Source of the DNA: an uncultured Oligoflexia bacterium
Lineage (GTDB): Bacteria; Bdellovibrionota; Bacteriovoracia; Bacteriovoracales; Bacteriovoracaceae
DNA: 64,000 bases
Assembly: GCA_950061135.1 (NCBI GenBank)
Contig: CATLVU010000001.1
Coordinates: forward strand, 16,049 to 80,048
Reading direction: 5' to 3'
Below the pieces are notes generated by a model that worked only from the letters and a program-made list of their open reading frames with translations, was not told the DNA's origin and did not search any database. The position numbers and the translations under genes are program-made. Positions 24,807-34,429 of the stretch are shown here, in pieces (the stretch's first letter is position 1; every line of letters begins with the position of its first letter).

Positions 24807-25577
24807 TTACGTATGAAGTTGGAATATTTCTTGCGAGTTCTCAATAAAAATCTGATGTGAGCTCTCGGGATCAAGGCCCTTTAATTCACAAACTTTTTCA
24901 TACACAAAAGGCAGATAGGCAGGGTTGTTTTCTTTTCCTCGATGAGGAACAGGTGTCAGAAAAGGGGAATCCGTTTCAAGTAAAATTCTATTAACAGGAC
25001 AGATATCAACAATATCTCTGACATTTTGAGCATTTTTGAATGTTATAATTCCATTAAAACCAAGGTAGAAACCAAGGTCTAAAGCTGTTTGTGCTAATTC
25101 TTTTCCGGAGGTAAAGCTGTGGATAACTCCCTTTTTTACCATTCTGGGAGCAAACTCAGTTAATATATCCATCATATCTTGATCTGCTTCTCTGGAATGG
25201 ATGATGACGGGTTTTCCTAAAGAAATCGCCATTTCAAGATGTTCTTTAAATACTTTTATCTGTATGTCTTTTGGTGAGTGGTTATAGTAGTAATCAAGGC
25301 CTATCTCGCCAATAGCGACCATCTTTGAGCATGTGGCATTATCAAGGATAATTTTTTTCGCCTCGGGAGTGAACTTGACTGCATCGTGAGGATGAGTCCC
25401 TTGAGAAAAATAAACTTGGGGATATTTTTCACTAAGCTCTTTTACTTTCTGTAAATTGTCGGGTTCCACTGAAATGGTAATGATTTTTTCTACTTTATTA
25501 TCTATTGCCTCTTGAATATACTGATCAAGAGGCTTTTTTTCTAGATAATCTAAATGGCAGTGTGTTTCAATAAACAT
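24807..25577 (-). CDS. tatD: TatD-family metal-dependent hydrolase
   Basis: This 256-residue TIM-barrel enzyme has the TatD metal ligands in ETHCHLDYL, the Glu in IGEIGLDYYY, VIIHSREADQD, VIHSFTSG and the LLETDSPFLTPVPHRG signature. TatD proteins are 3'-5' exonucleases or D-aminoacyl-tRNA-like hydrolases in the cytoplasm. Its ATG overlaps the stop of the VKOR-DsbA gene, making it the last gene of the operon that starts at 29772. Length is standard. Confidence 0.93.
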   Translation of the reverse strand: MFIETHCHLDYLEKKPLDQYIQEAIDNKVEKIITISVEPDNLQKVKELSEKYPQVYFSQGTHPHDAVKFTPEAKKIILDNATCSKMVAIGEIGLDYYYNHSPKDIQIKVFKEHLEMAISLGKPVIIHSREADQDMMDILTEFAPRMVKKGVIHSFTSGKELAQTALDLGFYLGFNGIITFKNAQNVRDIVDICPVNRILLETDSPFLTPVPHRGKENNPAYLPFVYEKVCELKGLDPESSHQIFIENSQEIFQLHT

Positions 25578-26725
25578 TATTTCTCAAGCAGAGATTTTAA
25601 TATTGTTCTTAAATGAACAGTAGGTAGTGCGCCCTCGAGTTTTCTTCCATTGATAATCATCGTTGGAGTAGAGCGAAGTTCGTATTGAGTTCCTGCATTT
25701 AAACTTTGTTGAACATAATCAGCTGTTTTTGGGTTTTCCAAACAATTTGATAGTCCAAAGTCTTTTTCCCATTTATCTAAGTTCTCACTGCTAAGTTCAT
25801 TTTGATGTTCAAAAATATAATCATGTATCTCAAGAAATTTTTCTTCACTACAAGCAGCAAGGTAGGCAGCTTTACAAGCATAAGCGTGAAGTGATCTTTG
25901 CATTTTAGTATTACAAAGATTATCAAGAGGATAGAACATGTATTGCACCTCAAGATCTTTTTCAAATCCCTCAAAAGCTTTAGGAAGTTCTTCTGCTACT
26001 TTTTGGCAAAACGGACATTGAAAATCAGAAAAAACAGTGATTCTAATTTTGGCGTCTTCAAACTTTTGTCCCGAAGTATGTAACCTAAATGGCGAAACAT
26101 ATAATGGTTTACCATAATCTTTAAGTTGATTGAATTGTTGGATATATTGTTTTCCTAAGGCTTCTTTTTTATTTTGCTCTGTTGAGTAGTAGTTGGCCAT
26201 AAGCCCAGCAGGTACAGCAAGTAGTAATAAATAAATTCCGCCGAGTTTCGGATCAATACTTAGAGAGTAATCACTCTTAAGGTAAAAAAGAGCCGCTACT
26301 GCGATAGAAAGGATATAATATAAAAAACAAAATGGGCATATGCTTTTTAAAACAATGCTCGAGATAATAAATAAAATGATACAACCTACAGCATTGATAT
26401 AGCTCAATAATTTGTTAGTTTTTTCGAGACCTTCTGATTGAACAAATGCACCAATAACTCCAATTAGTCCCATGAAAATTCCCCCAAGAGAAATTGGGAT
26501 ACCAGCGAGGTTACTAAAAGCCGATAGCGTGGTTTTGTCACAGCTGAAAAAATCATTAATATTACAAAGGGTTGATGCTTGACCTAGACCTTGTGGAAAG
26601 TGAAGATCATAAAAGTGATTGGTCAAATAAGCACTAACTAAAATCATTGCGCTTGAGAGTAAAAGATAAATCATATTAAGGGTCGTGAGTCCTCTAAGTG
26701 TAATCGATCGTTTTTCGCTATTCAT
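25577..26725 (-). CDS. Vitamin K epoxide reductase-DsbA fusion, disulfide-forming oxidase
   Basis: This 382-residue inner-membrane protein joins a VKOR domain (about 10-150, four or five helices, Cys54/Cys62 pair and CPFC at 130-133) to a periplasmic DsbA-like thioredoxin domain (about 225-382, active site CPFC at 237-240, cis-Pro in STPTMIINGR). VKOR domains pass electrons from new disulfides to quinone, so the fusion combines DsbB-like and DsbA-like activity. It overlaps pgeF by eight bases and tatD by one. Many cysteine-containing exported proteins in the window are possible substrates. Confidence 0.93.
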   Translation of the reverse strand: MNSEKRSITLRGLTTLNMIYLLLSSAMILVSAYLTNHFYDLHFPQGLGQASTLCNINDFFSCDKTTLSAFSNLAGIPISLGGIFMGLIGVIGAFVQSEGLEKTNKLLSYINAVGCIILFIISSIVLKSICPFCFLYYILSIAVAALFYLKSDYSLSIDPKLGGIYLLLLAVPAGLMANYYSTEQNKKEALGKQYIQQFNQLKDYGKPLYVSPFRLHTSGQKFEDAKIRITVFSDFQCPFCQKVAEELPKAFEGFEKDLEVQYMFYPLDNLCNTKMQRSLHAYACKAAYLAACSEEKFLEIHDYIFEHQNELSSENLDKWEKDFGLSNCLENPKTADYVQQSLNAGTQYELRSTPTMIINGRKLEGALPTVHLRTILKSLLEK

Positions 26726-27314
26726 TTTTTTCCTTTTTAGGCATTAGGATATGCCAATTTCTTTTCGTTGTTTTGTTTCTTCTATAACTATGAAAACGAT
26801 TATCCTCAAAAGTACATATATTTGAAGTTTCAATTTCACATTTAGGAAAAATATTTTTAATTTGAGATATTGCTTCCTTTGTGAGATCAAAAAATGTTTT
26901 CTGGTTAATGCTAATAAAGGAAGAACTATTTGGAAAGTTTTGATGAAAATCTGCTTGAACTTCAAAGTTTTCCACACTGATACATGGGCCGATAAAAGCT
27001 TTTGCCGGTTTTAATTCTTTAATCTTATTATTTTGAATAATGCCATCACTTAAGCCTTTCCATCCCGCATGAATAAAAATAATTGCTTTGTGATTATAAA
27101 AAACGATGGGCAGGCAATCAGCTGTAATAATGAGTGGAGTTGTTTGAGATAATTCTTCAATCTTTAATGAGATTCCGTCTGCAGGGCAATTATCGGTTAA
27201 ATTATTAATTATAATTGAGTGGGTTTGTTCTAATTCATGTAAGTTGTATAATGGGCGCTCGCTATAAGTTTGCCATTCAAAGAACTCAAGCTCTTTTTGA
27301 AAAATAGCTTTCAT
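26718..27314 (-). CDS. pgeF: Peptidoglycan editing factor, multicopper-oxidase-like (YfiH family)
   Basis: This 198-residue protein matches the Cu-oxidase_4/YfiH family: ITADCLPIVFYN, FIHAGWKGLSDGI and FIGPCISVENFEV carry the conserved His/Cys metal ligands. In E. coli the homologue removes wrongly incorporated residues from peptidoglycan precursors, and related proteins have purine nucleoside or laccase activity. It is shorter than the usual 240 residues, with a reduced N-terminal part, but the active-site motifs are complete. It overlaps rluD-like and VKOR genes in the operon; the neighbour order rlu-pgeF is common in bacteria. Confidence 0.9.
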   Translation of the reverse strand: MKAIFQKELEFFEWQTYSERPLYNLHELEQTHSIIINNLTDNCPADGISLKIEELSQTTPLIITADCLPIVFYNHKAIIFIHAGWKGLSDGIIQNNKIKELKPAKAFIGPCISVENFEVQADFHQNFPNSSSFISINQKTFFDLTKEAISQIKNIFPKCEIETSNICTFEDNRFHSYRRNKTTKRNWHILMPKKEKNE

Positions 27315-28258
27315 TGGCGAAAACCGTCCAGAACTTGAGAAAAAAGAGTGGGAGGATTCGCTTCAAAGAAAAGTTCTTTTTTTGTGATTGGATGAGTGAA
27401 GCCTAAGATTTTTGCATGCAAAAAGGGATATTCATAATCGGAGATCAGCCCTTTTATTTGATTGGGGAGAAATTGTTTTTCTTCTTTATTTCTGCCATAG
27501 GTATGATCGTTTAGAATCGGGGAATTTAAATCTTGTGAGAGGTGAACTCGTATTTGGTGGGTTCTACCGGTTTCAAGTGTAAGCTCTACATGAGAAAAAT
27601 AATTAAAATATTCAAGAACTTTTAAATGAGTAATAGCGTTTTTGCCATTTTTAACATTCGACTTCATTTTTAGTCGATTTTGTGGATTTCTACCGATCGT
27701 TGATTCAATTGTTTGATCTTGAATTTTATTGCCAAGACAAATTGCTTGATATTTTCTTTGAATATCATGTTCTCTAAACAGTTCGACTAGGCCTTCGTGG
27801 GTTTTTTGTTCTTTGGCTACAACCATAATTCCACTGGTTCCTTTGTCTAGGCGATGAACGATCCCCGGACGTTTTTCATTTCCTATCCCTTTCAGATCAG
27901 GACAATGCCACAAAATAGCATTCACTAAAGTTTGGTCAGGATTTCCAGGGGCTGGATGAACAACAAGACCTGCTTGCTTATTTATAATAAGTAGAAACTC
28001 ATCTTCATATAGGATCTCTAAAGGAATATTTTGAGGTTCTAATGAGGTATCTTTTGCAATGGGCTCATGAAAAAAAATGGAGGTACCAGCAATAGGCATT
28101 TTTTTTAGTTCAATTTTAGACTTTGATTCAAAGACTCCATCATCAAAATATTTTTTAATGAGACTTCGACTTAAATGAGGGTATTTGGCGACTAAAAATG
28201 CATCTAGTCTTTTAAATTTTTTGCGATCTTCTTCGGTGATTATTATTTCTTGGCTCAT
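27311..28258 (-). CDS. RluA-family rRNA pseudouridine synthase with S4 domain
   Basis: This 315-residue enzyme has an N-terminal S4 RNA-binding domain (RLDAFLVAKYPHLSRSLIKKY) and the RluA catalytic core with GIVHRLDKGTSGIMVVAK (catalytic Asp in HRLD) and the TGRTHQIRVHL motif. This architecture is that of RluD/RluC, which modify 23S rRNA. It overlaps both neighbours by four bases. I leave the precise target open because RluC and RluD cannot be separated by eye. Confidence 0.93.
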   Translation of the reverse strand: MSQEIIITEEDRKKFKRLDAFLVAKYPHLSRSLIKKYFDDGVFESKSKIELKKMPIAGTSIFFHEPIAKDTSLEPQNIPLEILYEDEFLLIINKQAGLVVHPAPGNPDQTLVNAILWHCPDLKGIGNEKRPGIVHRLDKGTSGIMVVAKEQKTHEGLVELFREHDIQRKYQAICLGNKIQDQTIESTIGRNPQNRLKMKSNVKNGKNAITHLKVLEYFNYFSHVELTLETGRTHQIRVHLSQDLNSPILNDHTYGRNKEEKQFLPNQIKGLISDYEYPFLHAKILGFTHPITKKELFFEANPPTLFSQVLDGFRQ

Positions 28259-28842
28259 GCCTTACTTTTAAAATGTTCAAGATAGCTTCTACCAACAAGA
28301 TCAGGATCTAATCTTAGAGTTTTAGCATATTGATAGGCGAAAGATCTGAGGTAAACATCAGCAGGTGTACGATCAAATTTTTCGGCTTCGATTCCTCTAA
28401 GGTTTGTTTTTGAAATCTTAGTTAGGTCTGCCATCTGTTCGATACTCATACCTTTATATTCACGAATTCTTTTTAAAAGCTCTCCTGTAAAAATGGTAGT
28501 ATTTGCAATCTCTTCTTCAAACTCTTGATTGGTTTTGAAATCCAGCTCATAGCCCTTATTTATAGGAGTTGGCTTTGTTACTTCTTTTTGAGCGGATAAC
28601 TTATTTGCAAATTTATTTAAGCCATGTGCTTCGTCGTATTGTTGTCTTTTCTCTTCATCGCTTAAAATAAAAAATGCCTTCTCTGCTTCTTTTAAAATGT
28701 TTTCACATTCTTCCGGTGAAGCGATTGAATACATCGCAACATCATCAGAGTAGGTATTTATAGTACGTTTATATGCTTGTTCTATTTGAGTATGACTAGC
28801 GTCTTCATTGATACCTAAGATCTTATAATAAGATTGATTCAT
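28255..28842 (-). CDS. J-domain-like and RodZ-type helix-turn-helix fusion protein
   Basis: This 195-residue protein begins with a DnaJ-like segment (YYKILGINEDASHTQIEQAY, about 4-72) that lacks the HPD tripeptide needed to stimulate DnaK, so it is probably not a classic co-chaperone. A RodZ/HTH_25-type helix-turn-helix follows (TGELLKRIREYKGMSIEQ through RTPADVYLRSFAYQYAKTL, about 118-180). It has no membrane helix. It directly follows the ParA ATPase gene with no gap, and overlaps the pseudouridine synthase. It may be the DNA- or MreB-directed partner of the ATPase. Confidence 0.85.
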   Translation of the reverse strand: MNQSYYKILGINEDASHTQIEQAYKRTINTYSDDVAMYSIASPEECENILKEAEKAFFILSDEEKRQQYDEAHGLNKFANKLSAQKEVTKPTPINKGYELDFKTNQEFEEEIANTTIFTGELLKRIREYKGMSIEQMADLTKISKTNLRGIEAEKFDRTPADVYLRSFAYQYAKTLRLDPDLVGRSYLEHFKSKA

Positions 28843-29772
28843 TTATTGGCCTTTATTTTTTAATAAATTATTGATGAGTTTTTCAAAGTTATAAACAAGT
28901 CTTGATTGAGGAAATTCCATTAATAGAGGCTTTCTATTCTTTACTGACTGCCAAACACTAGCATCAAAATCCAGTGTTCCTGCTAAGTTCATATCCAGAT
29001 CAAAATATCTTTTTGAAACAGTCACTATAGAGTTTCCAATTTCAATATCATGTGGAGTTCTAACTTGGTTAATAACAAGCTGGGGAGTGAAGTTTTTAAA
29101 CTCGTTACGAATTTTTTCGCCAAGCTCTGAATCTTGTTCCGAAATTTGATCTATAAGTTGCGCCGGAGATGGACTGCCGCTTGCTAGTTTCGCATTCATT
29201 GTTTCATTAATGAGCTCGTCAACAAGAGGGTTATCAATTAGTGATTTTAGTTTTCTAAAAAACACAGACTTTAAAAAACGATAAGTGTTTTCTATCGAAG
29301 TCGGTTCGGGAAGGGCAACTAAAATACCTAAATTTGCGTTAATAAAAAAGTCTAATGTGTTGATGGTAGTACCAGCCCCTAAGTCAAAAACGATATAATC
29401 TACATCTAAGCTTTTAAGTCCTTCTAAAATTTCAATTTGTTGGGCTTTTTGAAGGTTCGCTATACCAAGAGCGTCTTGCGCCCCACTAATAATTTTTAAA
29501 TTATCAATAGGTGTGGGCGTTAAGAGTTCTCTAATATCATCAACTTGTTTTGTTACAAAATCAGAAAGCGTTTTCTCAGGGATAGGAACTCCCAAGCATG
29601 TGTGGAGATTTGCACCGCCTAGGTCTAAATCAATCACTGCAACTTTATGGCCTAGTAGAGCTAGGCAGATTGAGGTGTTTGCCGTGACAAGACTTTTCCC
29701 GACTCCTCCCTTGCCGCCACCAATGGCCCATATCTGTGGTGTATTTGAATGTTTTTCGTCATTATTATTCAT
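28843..29772 (-). CDS. MinD/ParA-family P-loop ATPase
   Basis: This 309-residue ATPase has the deviant Walker A GGGKGGVGKS (18-27), Walker B-like VIDLDLGGANLHTCLG and DYIVFDLGAGTT, and a Lys/Arg-rich C-terminus. It is most similar in style to the MinD/FlhG/Mrp group. A C-terminal amphipathic helix for membrane binding is not obvious. It is the first gene of a six-gene operon and is immediately followed by the J-like/HTH protein. A role in placing a cell structure or controlling a cell-division step is plausible but not shown by sequence. Confidence 0.9.
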   Translation of the reverse strand: MNNNDEKHSNTPQIWAIGGGKGGVGKSLVTANTSICLALLGHKVAVIDLDLGGANLHTCLGVPIPEKTLSDFVTKQVDDIRELLTPTPIDNLKIISGAQDALGIANLQKAQQIEILEGLKSLDVDYIVFDLGAGTTINTLDFFINANLGILVALPEPTSIENTYRFLKSVFFRKLKSLIDNPLVDELINETMNAKLASGSPSPAQLIDQISEQDSELGEKIRNEFKNFTPQLVINQVRTPHDIEIGNSIVTVSKRYFDLDMNLAGTLDFDASVWQSVKNRKPLLMEFPQSRLVYNFEKLINNLLKNKGQ

Positions 29773-29863
29773 TTGATTATTATAGATGGCCTTTCACAGA
29801 TACTCTATGAAAATATTGAAACTTTATTATAAATTAGTTATTTAAGGGGACTGGAAAAATTTA

Positions 29864-30505
29864 ATGACAGGTATTATGGTAAAAAAACGATCAGAAATTC
29901 ACTTAGCAAGGCGTTTTTGGCATGCTTTGGCGGGGATAATGTTGCTCATTCCGTATTTTGTATGGGATGCAAAGCTATTGTACCTTGGTATTTTCTCCTT
30001 TGCTTTTTCATTAGTAGGTTTCTTTTTTGATTTTAAAAGACAAGCAAATGAACGCTTAAATAAAAGATTTCAGTCTTTTTTTATGCCCATAATGAGAAGA
30101 TCAGAGATCGATAGTTTTTCAGGAATACCGTTTTACGCTTTAGGCGTTGCTTTGAGCTGTTTTTTGTATAACGAACATATAGCAGTTATTTCAATTCTTT
30201 TTTTGATTTTTGCTGATCCCATTGCCTCAATTGTTGGGGTTTATCTAAGCAAGGGACGTATATTCCCAAACAAGACATTAGAAGGAACCATTGCTTGTTT
30301 TGTTGTATGTTTCTTTGTCGTTATCTTTTATTGTAGAGTTTTTGATTTTACAGAGGAAGCCTTTATTCCATTTGCCTTACTAGCCGCTATCGCAGGTGCA
30401 GTGGCAGAATTATTAAGCGCTTTTAATATTGATGATAACTTTACAATCCCTGTAGTTGCCGGTGGCTTGATGACTATTTTAAATTCTTGTTTTTTGATCT
30501 TTTAA
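29864..30505 (+). CDS. Polyprenol/diacylglycerol kinase-like integral membrane protein
   Basis: This 213-residue protein has about six or seven helices and the family pattern RRFWHALAGI near the N-terminus, then DPIASIVGVYLSKGR, NKTLEGTIACF and VAELLSAFNIDDNFTIPV. These match the CTP-dependent kinases and CDP-alcohol-related enzymes of the SEC59/DGK1/VTE5 superfamily, which phosphorylate dolichol, diacylglycerol or phytol. The bacterial substrate is unknown. The start at 29864 has only a weak GGA site; an ATG at 29876 is an alternative. It is divergent from the ParA operon. Confidence 0.8.
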   Translation: MTGIMVKKRSEIHLARRFWHALAGIMLLIPYFVWDAKLLYLGIFSFAFSLVGFFFDFKRQANERLNKRFQSFFMPIMRRSEIDSFSGIPFYALGVALSCFLYNEHIAVISILFLIFADPIASIVGVYLSKGRIFPNKTLEGTIACFVVCFFVVIFYCRVFDFTEEAFIPFALLAAIAGAVAELLSAFNIDDNFTIPVVAGGLMTILNSCFLIF

Positions 30506-30651
30506 TAACCGTTTAAAAATAAATTCAATTGGGTCTTAAGAGGAGAGTTTTTAGGAATAAACTCTGTATCTATATAATTTTTGAAATTAATGATCTCAAA
30601 AATCAAAAAAATAAATAAGCCGACTGTAAGAAAAAATTTTGTGTTAAACAT
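30502..30651 (-). CDS. Small membrane protein, 49 residues (not in ORF track)
   Basis: On the minus strand an ORF starts MFNTKFFLTVGLFIFLIFEI, with one N-terminal hydrophobic helix, and ends FLNGY. It has AAAGG five bases before the ATG and its stop overlaps the convergent kinase gene by four bases, typical for this genome. It begins 11 bases after the stop of the 74-codon ORF at 30663, so the two may form a small operon. Its family is unknown. Confidence 0.55.
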   Translation of the reverse strand: MFNTKFFLTVGLFIFLIFEIINFKNYIDTEFIPKNSPLKTQLNLFLNGY

Positions 30652-30662
30652 AATACCTTTGA

Positions 30663-30887
30663 TTATAAATACATCTTTTTTACTTTTTCAATAAATACTA
30701 TTTTACTCAGAATTGCCCATACAAGATATAGTATGCTTGCAACTTCACCGCAAAGCAAAACAACAAAATATGCTAAAAAATTATAAATTGTAAGATTTTT
30801 TTTATGGCCCGAATACGGAATCTTTCTTACTCTGTAATTAGCTAACAACGAATAATAATTTTTGAATAAAAATCCTCTTACACACAC
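30663..30887 (-). CDS. Small hydrophobic protein, start uncertain
   Basis: This ORF of up to 74 codons has a GTG start in the track and a hydrophobic stretch, [24 protein letters not shown], likely one or two membrane passes, then a basic C-terminal end. A later start is possible because the ORF-track start is only 29 bases from the divergent nrdB start, leaving little room for a promoter. The reading frame and the ribosome site of the next small ORF support it as real, but the case is weak. The 411-base gap 30506-30916 holds only these two ORFs. Confidence 0.4.
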   Translation of the reverse strand: MCVRGFLFKNYYSLLANYRVRKIPYSGHKKNLTIYNFLAYFVVLLCGEVASILYLVWAILSKIVFIEKVKKMYL

Positions 30888-30916
30888 AACCCATAGACGG
30901 ATTTAAGGAGAAGTGC

Positions 30917-31900
30917 ATGTCAGTTAAAGAGCCCTTGCTCGACCAGAGTAATGATCGTTTTGTTTTGTTTCCAATTAAGTATGAAGACATCTGGGAGATG
31001 TATAAAAAGGCGATGGCGTCTTTTTGGACAGCAGAAGAAATCGATCTTTATCAAGATTTAGATGATTGGAAAAAACTTAACGATGATGAAAAGCATTATA
31101 TTAAACATATTTTAGCTTTTTTCTCTGCAAGTGACGGTATTGTTAATGAAAACCTAGCGCTTCGTTTTTACAACGATGTTCAAATTCCAGAGGCAAGATC
31201 ATTTTATGGTTTTCAAATCGCAATGGAGAATATTCACGCGGAAACTTATGGGTTATTAATTGATACATATATAGATGATCCAAAAGAAAAAGATTATTTA
31301 TTCAAAGCTATTGATAATATTCCATGTATTAAAAAGAAGGCCGATTGGGCGTTAAAGTGGATTTATAGCGACGATGCAACTTTTGCAACAAGGCTACTAG
31401 CGTTTGCAGCGGTTGAGGGAATTTTCTTCTCAGGAAGTTTTTGTTCAATCTTTTGGCTTAAAAAGCGTGGTTTAATGCCAGGGCTTACATTCTCTAATGA
31501 ATTAATTTCAAGAGATGAAGGTCTTCATACTGATTTTGCTTGTCTTCTGTTTAAATATTTAAAAGACAGGCCATCAGAGGAAACTGTTAAGCAATTAATT
31601 CACGAAGCAGTTGAATACGAAAAAGCATTTATAACAGAAGCTTTACCTGTTTCATTAATCGGTATGAACTCTGACCAGATGAAAGAATACATTGAGTTTG
31701 TTGCAGACAGACTTTTACTTGAGCTTGGATGCTCTACTTTATATGACGCCAACAACCCATTTGATTGGATGGAGCTTATCTCCCTTCAAGGAAAAACAAA
31801 CTTTTTTGAAAAGCGAGTTGCTGAATACCAAAAAGCAGGTGTTATGAACTCTGTAAAAGGTGATGGCGGATTTGATTTTAATTTAGATATGGATTTCTAG
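30917..31900 (+). CDS. nrdB: Class Ia ribonucleotide reductase, beta (radical) subunit
   Basis: The R2 subunit holds the di-iron tyrosyl radical that drives NDP reduction. This 327-residue protein has [19 protein letters not shown], where Tyr97 is the probable radical residue and Glu/His are iron ligands, plus [12 protein letters not shown] carrying further ligands. The Tyr context and the C-terminus FNLDMDF, which docks on R1, resemble the eukaryotic-type R2 more than E. coli NrdB. The ATG has an AAGGAG site. It is 12 bases upstream of nrdA. I found no clear NrdR box upstream. Confidence 0.96.
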   Translation: MSVKEPLLDQSNDRFVLFPIKYEDIWEMYKKAMASFWTAEEIDLYQDLDDWKKLNDDEKHYIKHILAFFSASDGIVNENLALRFYNDVQIPEARSFYGFQIAMENIHAETYGLLIDTYIDDPKEKDYLFKAIDNIPCIKKKADWALKWIYSDDATFATRLLAFAAVEGIFFSGSFCSIFWLKKRGLMPGLTFSNELISRDEGLHTDFACLLFKYLKDRPSEETVKQLIHEAVEYEKAFITEALPVSLIGMNSDQMKEYIEFVADRLLLELGCSTLYDANNPFDWMELISLQGKTNFFEKRVAEYQKAGVMNSVKGDGGFDFNLDMDF

Positions 31901-31912
31901 GAGGGACACATA

Positions 31913-34273
31913 ATGTTTGTAATTACACGATCAGGAAAAAAAGAAGCTGTACAATTTGATAAAATCACACACAGGATTCAAAAGTTAACGTACGGCCTAA
32001 ACAGCGCATTTATCGACCCAATGGAGGTTGCAAAAAGAACTATTCAAGGGCTTTTTGATGGAATCACTACTGAAGAACTCGATAATTTATCAGCAGAAGT
32101 TGCTGCTTATATGACAAGTACGCATCCAGATTTTTCTAAGCTTGCTGGAAGAATTGCGGTAGCAAACTTACATAGAAAAACTAGTGATTCATTCACTGAA
32201 ACAGTAGCTACTTTGTATAATCATATTGACCCAAAGACTAAAGAAAATATGTCTTTGATTTCTAAAAGTATTTACGATTTAAGTATTGAGTTTAAATCGA
32301 GAATTGAAAGAGAGATCGCTTACTCAAGAGACTATGAGTATGACTATTTTGGATTTAAGACACTTGAGAGATCATATCTTTTAAAAGTGAATGGAAAAAT
32401 TGTTGAAAGACCTCAGCATATGCTTATGAGAGTTGCTCTTGGAATTCATGGAGAAGATATTGATAAGGCGATTGAAACTTATCACCTTTTAAGTGAAGGA
32501 TGGTTTACTCACGCAACTCCAACACTTTTTAATGCTGGAACAAATAAAGCACAAATGTCTTCGTGTTTTCTGCTTTCAATGAAAGACGATTCAATCGAAG
32601 GGATTTACGATACACTTAAGCAGTGTTCATTAATCAGTCAGTCGGCCGGAGGTATCGGACTTTCTATTCATAATATTAGAGCGAAAGGTACTTTTATTAA
32701 GGGAACCAATGGCTTTTCTAATGGTATCGTTCCAATGCTAAGAGTTTTTAATGATACAGCAAGATATGTTGATCAAGGTGGTGGAAAGCGTAAAGGATCA
32801 TTTGCGATTTATCTTGAGCCATGGCATGCCGATATTGAAGACTTCTTAGAGCTGAAGAAAAATCATGGAAAGGAAGAACTTCGAGCTAGAGATTTATTTT
32901 ACGCTCTTTGGATCAATGACTTATTCATGGAAAGAGTTGAAAAAGAAGAGAATTGGTCGCTGTTCTGTCCACATGAGTCTCCAGGATTATGTGATTCTTA
33001 CGGAGAAGAGTTCAGAGAGCTTTATTTAAAGTATGAAAAGGAAGGAAGAGCGAAAAAGACTATTCCTGCAAGAAAGCTTTGGTTTGAAATTTTAGAATCT
33101 CAAATTGAAACGGGATCGCCATTCATGCTTTATAAAGATGCAGCTAATGAAAAATCAAACCAAAAGAACTTAGGAACAATTAAGTCTTCGAATCTTTGTA
33201 CTGAGATTATTCAATACACAAGTAAAGATGAAGTTGCGGTTTGTAACTTAGCATCTTTAGCACTACCAAAGTATGTTCAAGATGGAGCTTTCGATCACAA
33301 GCAACTTTTTGACGTAACTTATAAGGTAACTAAGAACTTAAACAAGATTATCGATCTTAATTATTATCCTGTACCAGAGGCTGAGTATTCAAATAAGAAA
33401 AACCGTCCAATTGGTATTGGTGTTCAAGGTCTTGCGGACACTTTTGCAAAACTTAGAATTGCATTTGATTCCGATGAGGCTGCAAAGTTAAATAGTGAAA
33501 TTTTTGAAACTCTTTATTTTGCGTCTCTAACAGCTTCTTGTGATTTAGCAAAAGAGCAAGGTGCATATGACTCTTTTGATGGATCACCTGTTTCTCAAGG
33601 CATTTTACAATACGATATGTGGGGAGTAACTCCTTCAGATCGCTGGAATTGGACTGAGCTAAAAGCTAAGATAAAAGAAAATGGTGTTAGAAACTCTTTA
33701 TTATTAGCTCCAATGCCAACTGCTTCAACATCTCAAATTCTTGGAAATAATGAGTGTATTGAACCATTCACTTCAAACCTTTATACAAGACGTGTTCTTT
33801 CTGGAGAGTTTGCAGTTGTTAATAAGTTTTTGATTAGAGACCTTATTAAATTAGATCTTTGGAATGACAATATGAAGAACCAGATTATTAAGCATAATGG
33901 TTCAATCCAAGCAATTGAAAGCATTCCTCAGGAGATTAAGGATCTTTATAAAACGGTATGGGAAATTAAGCAAAAAACAATTATCGATATGGCCAAAGAT
34001 AGAGCTGCCTATATTGATCAATCTCAGTCTTTAAATATTCATATGCAAGATGTGAACATGGGTAAATTAAGCTCAATGCATTTTCATGCTTGGAAATCAG
34101 GACTTAAGACTGGAATGTATTATCTAAGAACTAAAGCAGCTAGTGATGCGATTAAGTTTACAGTTCGTGATGATGAGAAGACTAAGACGCCAACCGCGCA
34201 AGATATGAGTGCGGAAGAAGCAATGATGTGTTCTCTTGATAATCCAGATGATTGCATTGCTTGTGGCTCATAG
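31913..34273 (+). CDS. nrdA: Class Ia ribonucleotide reductase, alpha (catalytic) subunit
   Basis: The R1 subunit reduces all four NDPs in the cytoplasm. This 786-residue protein has an N-terminal ATP-cone (about 1-95, [17 protein letters not shown]) for dATP inhibition, then the ten-stranded barrel with SSCFLL (active-site Cys), NLCTEI, the radical Cys region VCNLASL and the [16 protein letters not shown] segment. The C-terminus ends CIACGS, the redox-shuttle cysteine pair. It follows nrdB by 12 bases and is followed by an intrinsic terminator. Confidence 0.97.
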   Translation: MFVITRSGKKEAVQFDKITHRIQKLTYGLNSAFIDPMEVAKRTIQGLFDGITTEELDNLSAEVAAYMTSTHPDFSKLAGRIAVANLHRKTSDSFTETVATLYNHIDPKTKENMSLISKSIYDLSIEFKSRIEREIAYSRDYEYDYFGFKTLERSYLLKVNGKIVERPQHMLMRVALGIHGEDIDKAIETYHLLSEGWFTHATPTLFNAGTNKAQMSSCFLLSMKDDSIEGIYDTLKQCSLISQSAGGIGLSIHNIRAKGTFIKGTNGFSNGIVPMLRVFNDTARYVDQGGGKRKGSFAIYLEPWHADIEDFLELKKNHGKEELRARDLFYALWINDLFMERVEKEENWSLFCPHESPGLCDSYGEEFRELYLKYEKEGRAKKTIPARKLWFEILESQIETGSPFMLYKDAANEKSNQKNLGTIKSSNLCTEIIQYTSKDEVAVCNLASLALPKYVQDGAFDHKQLFDVTYKVTKNLNKIIDLNYYPVPEAEYSNKKNRPIGIGVQGLADTFAKLRIAFDSDEAAKLNSEIFETLYFASLTASCDLAKEQGAYDSFDGSPVSQGILQYDMWGVTPSDRWNWTELKAKIKENGVRNSLLLAPMPTASTSQILGNNECIEPFTSNLYTRRVLSGEFAVVNKFLIRDLIKLDLWNDNMKNQIIKHNGSIQAIESIPQEIKDLYKTVWEIKQKTIIDMAKDRAAYIDQSQSLNIHMQDVNMGKLSSMHFHAWKSGLKTGMYYLRTKAASDAIKFTVRDDEKTKTPTAQDMSAEEAMMCSLDNPDDCIACGS

Positions 34274-34328
34274 GGTACGTAGGGTACACGCTTCCTTTTG
34301 GAAAAATCAATAACTTAGAAGTATAACG

Positions 34329-34360
34329 AAAGCCGGTATTACGCCGGCTTTTTCGTTTTT
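34329..34360 (+). terminator. Rho-independent terminator after nrdA
   Basis: An 8-base-pair stem AAAGCCGG/CCGGCTTT with a 7-base loop is followed by TTCGTTTTT. It closes the nrdBA operon 56 bases after the stop codon and separates it from arsM. Confidence 0.85.
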
Positions 34361-34429
34361 GTCAGGACAACTTGGTACTTATGTCACAAAAATGCTAAGT
34401 TCTACGAATTAAATTACAAAAGGAATCTC

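Noticed and set aside
30700-30916. NrdR boxes ahead of nrdB
   Set aside because: No sequence close to the ACACWATATHTWGTGT consensus was seen.
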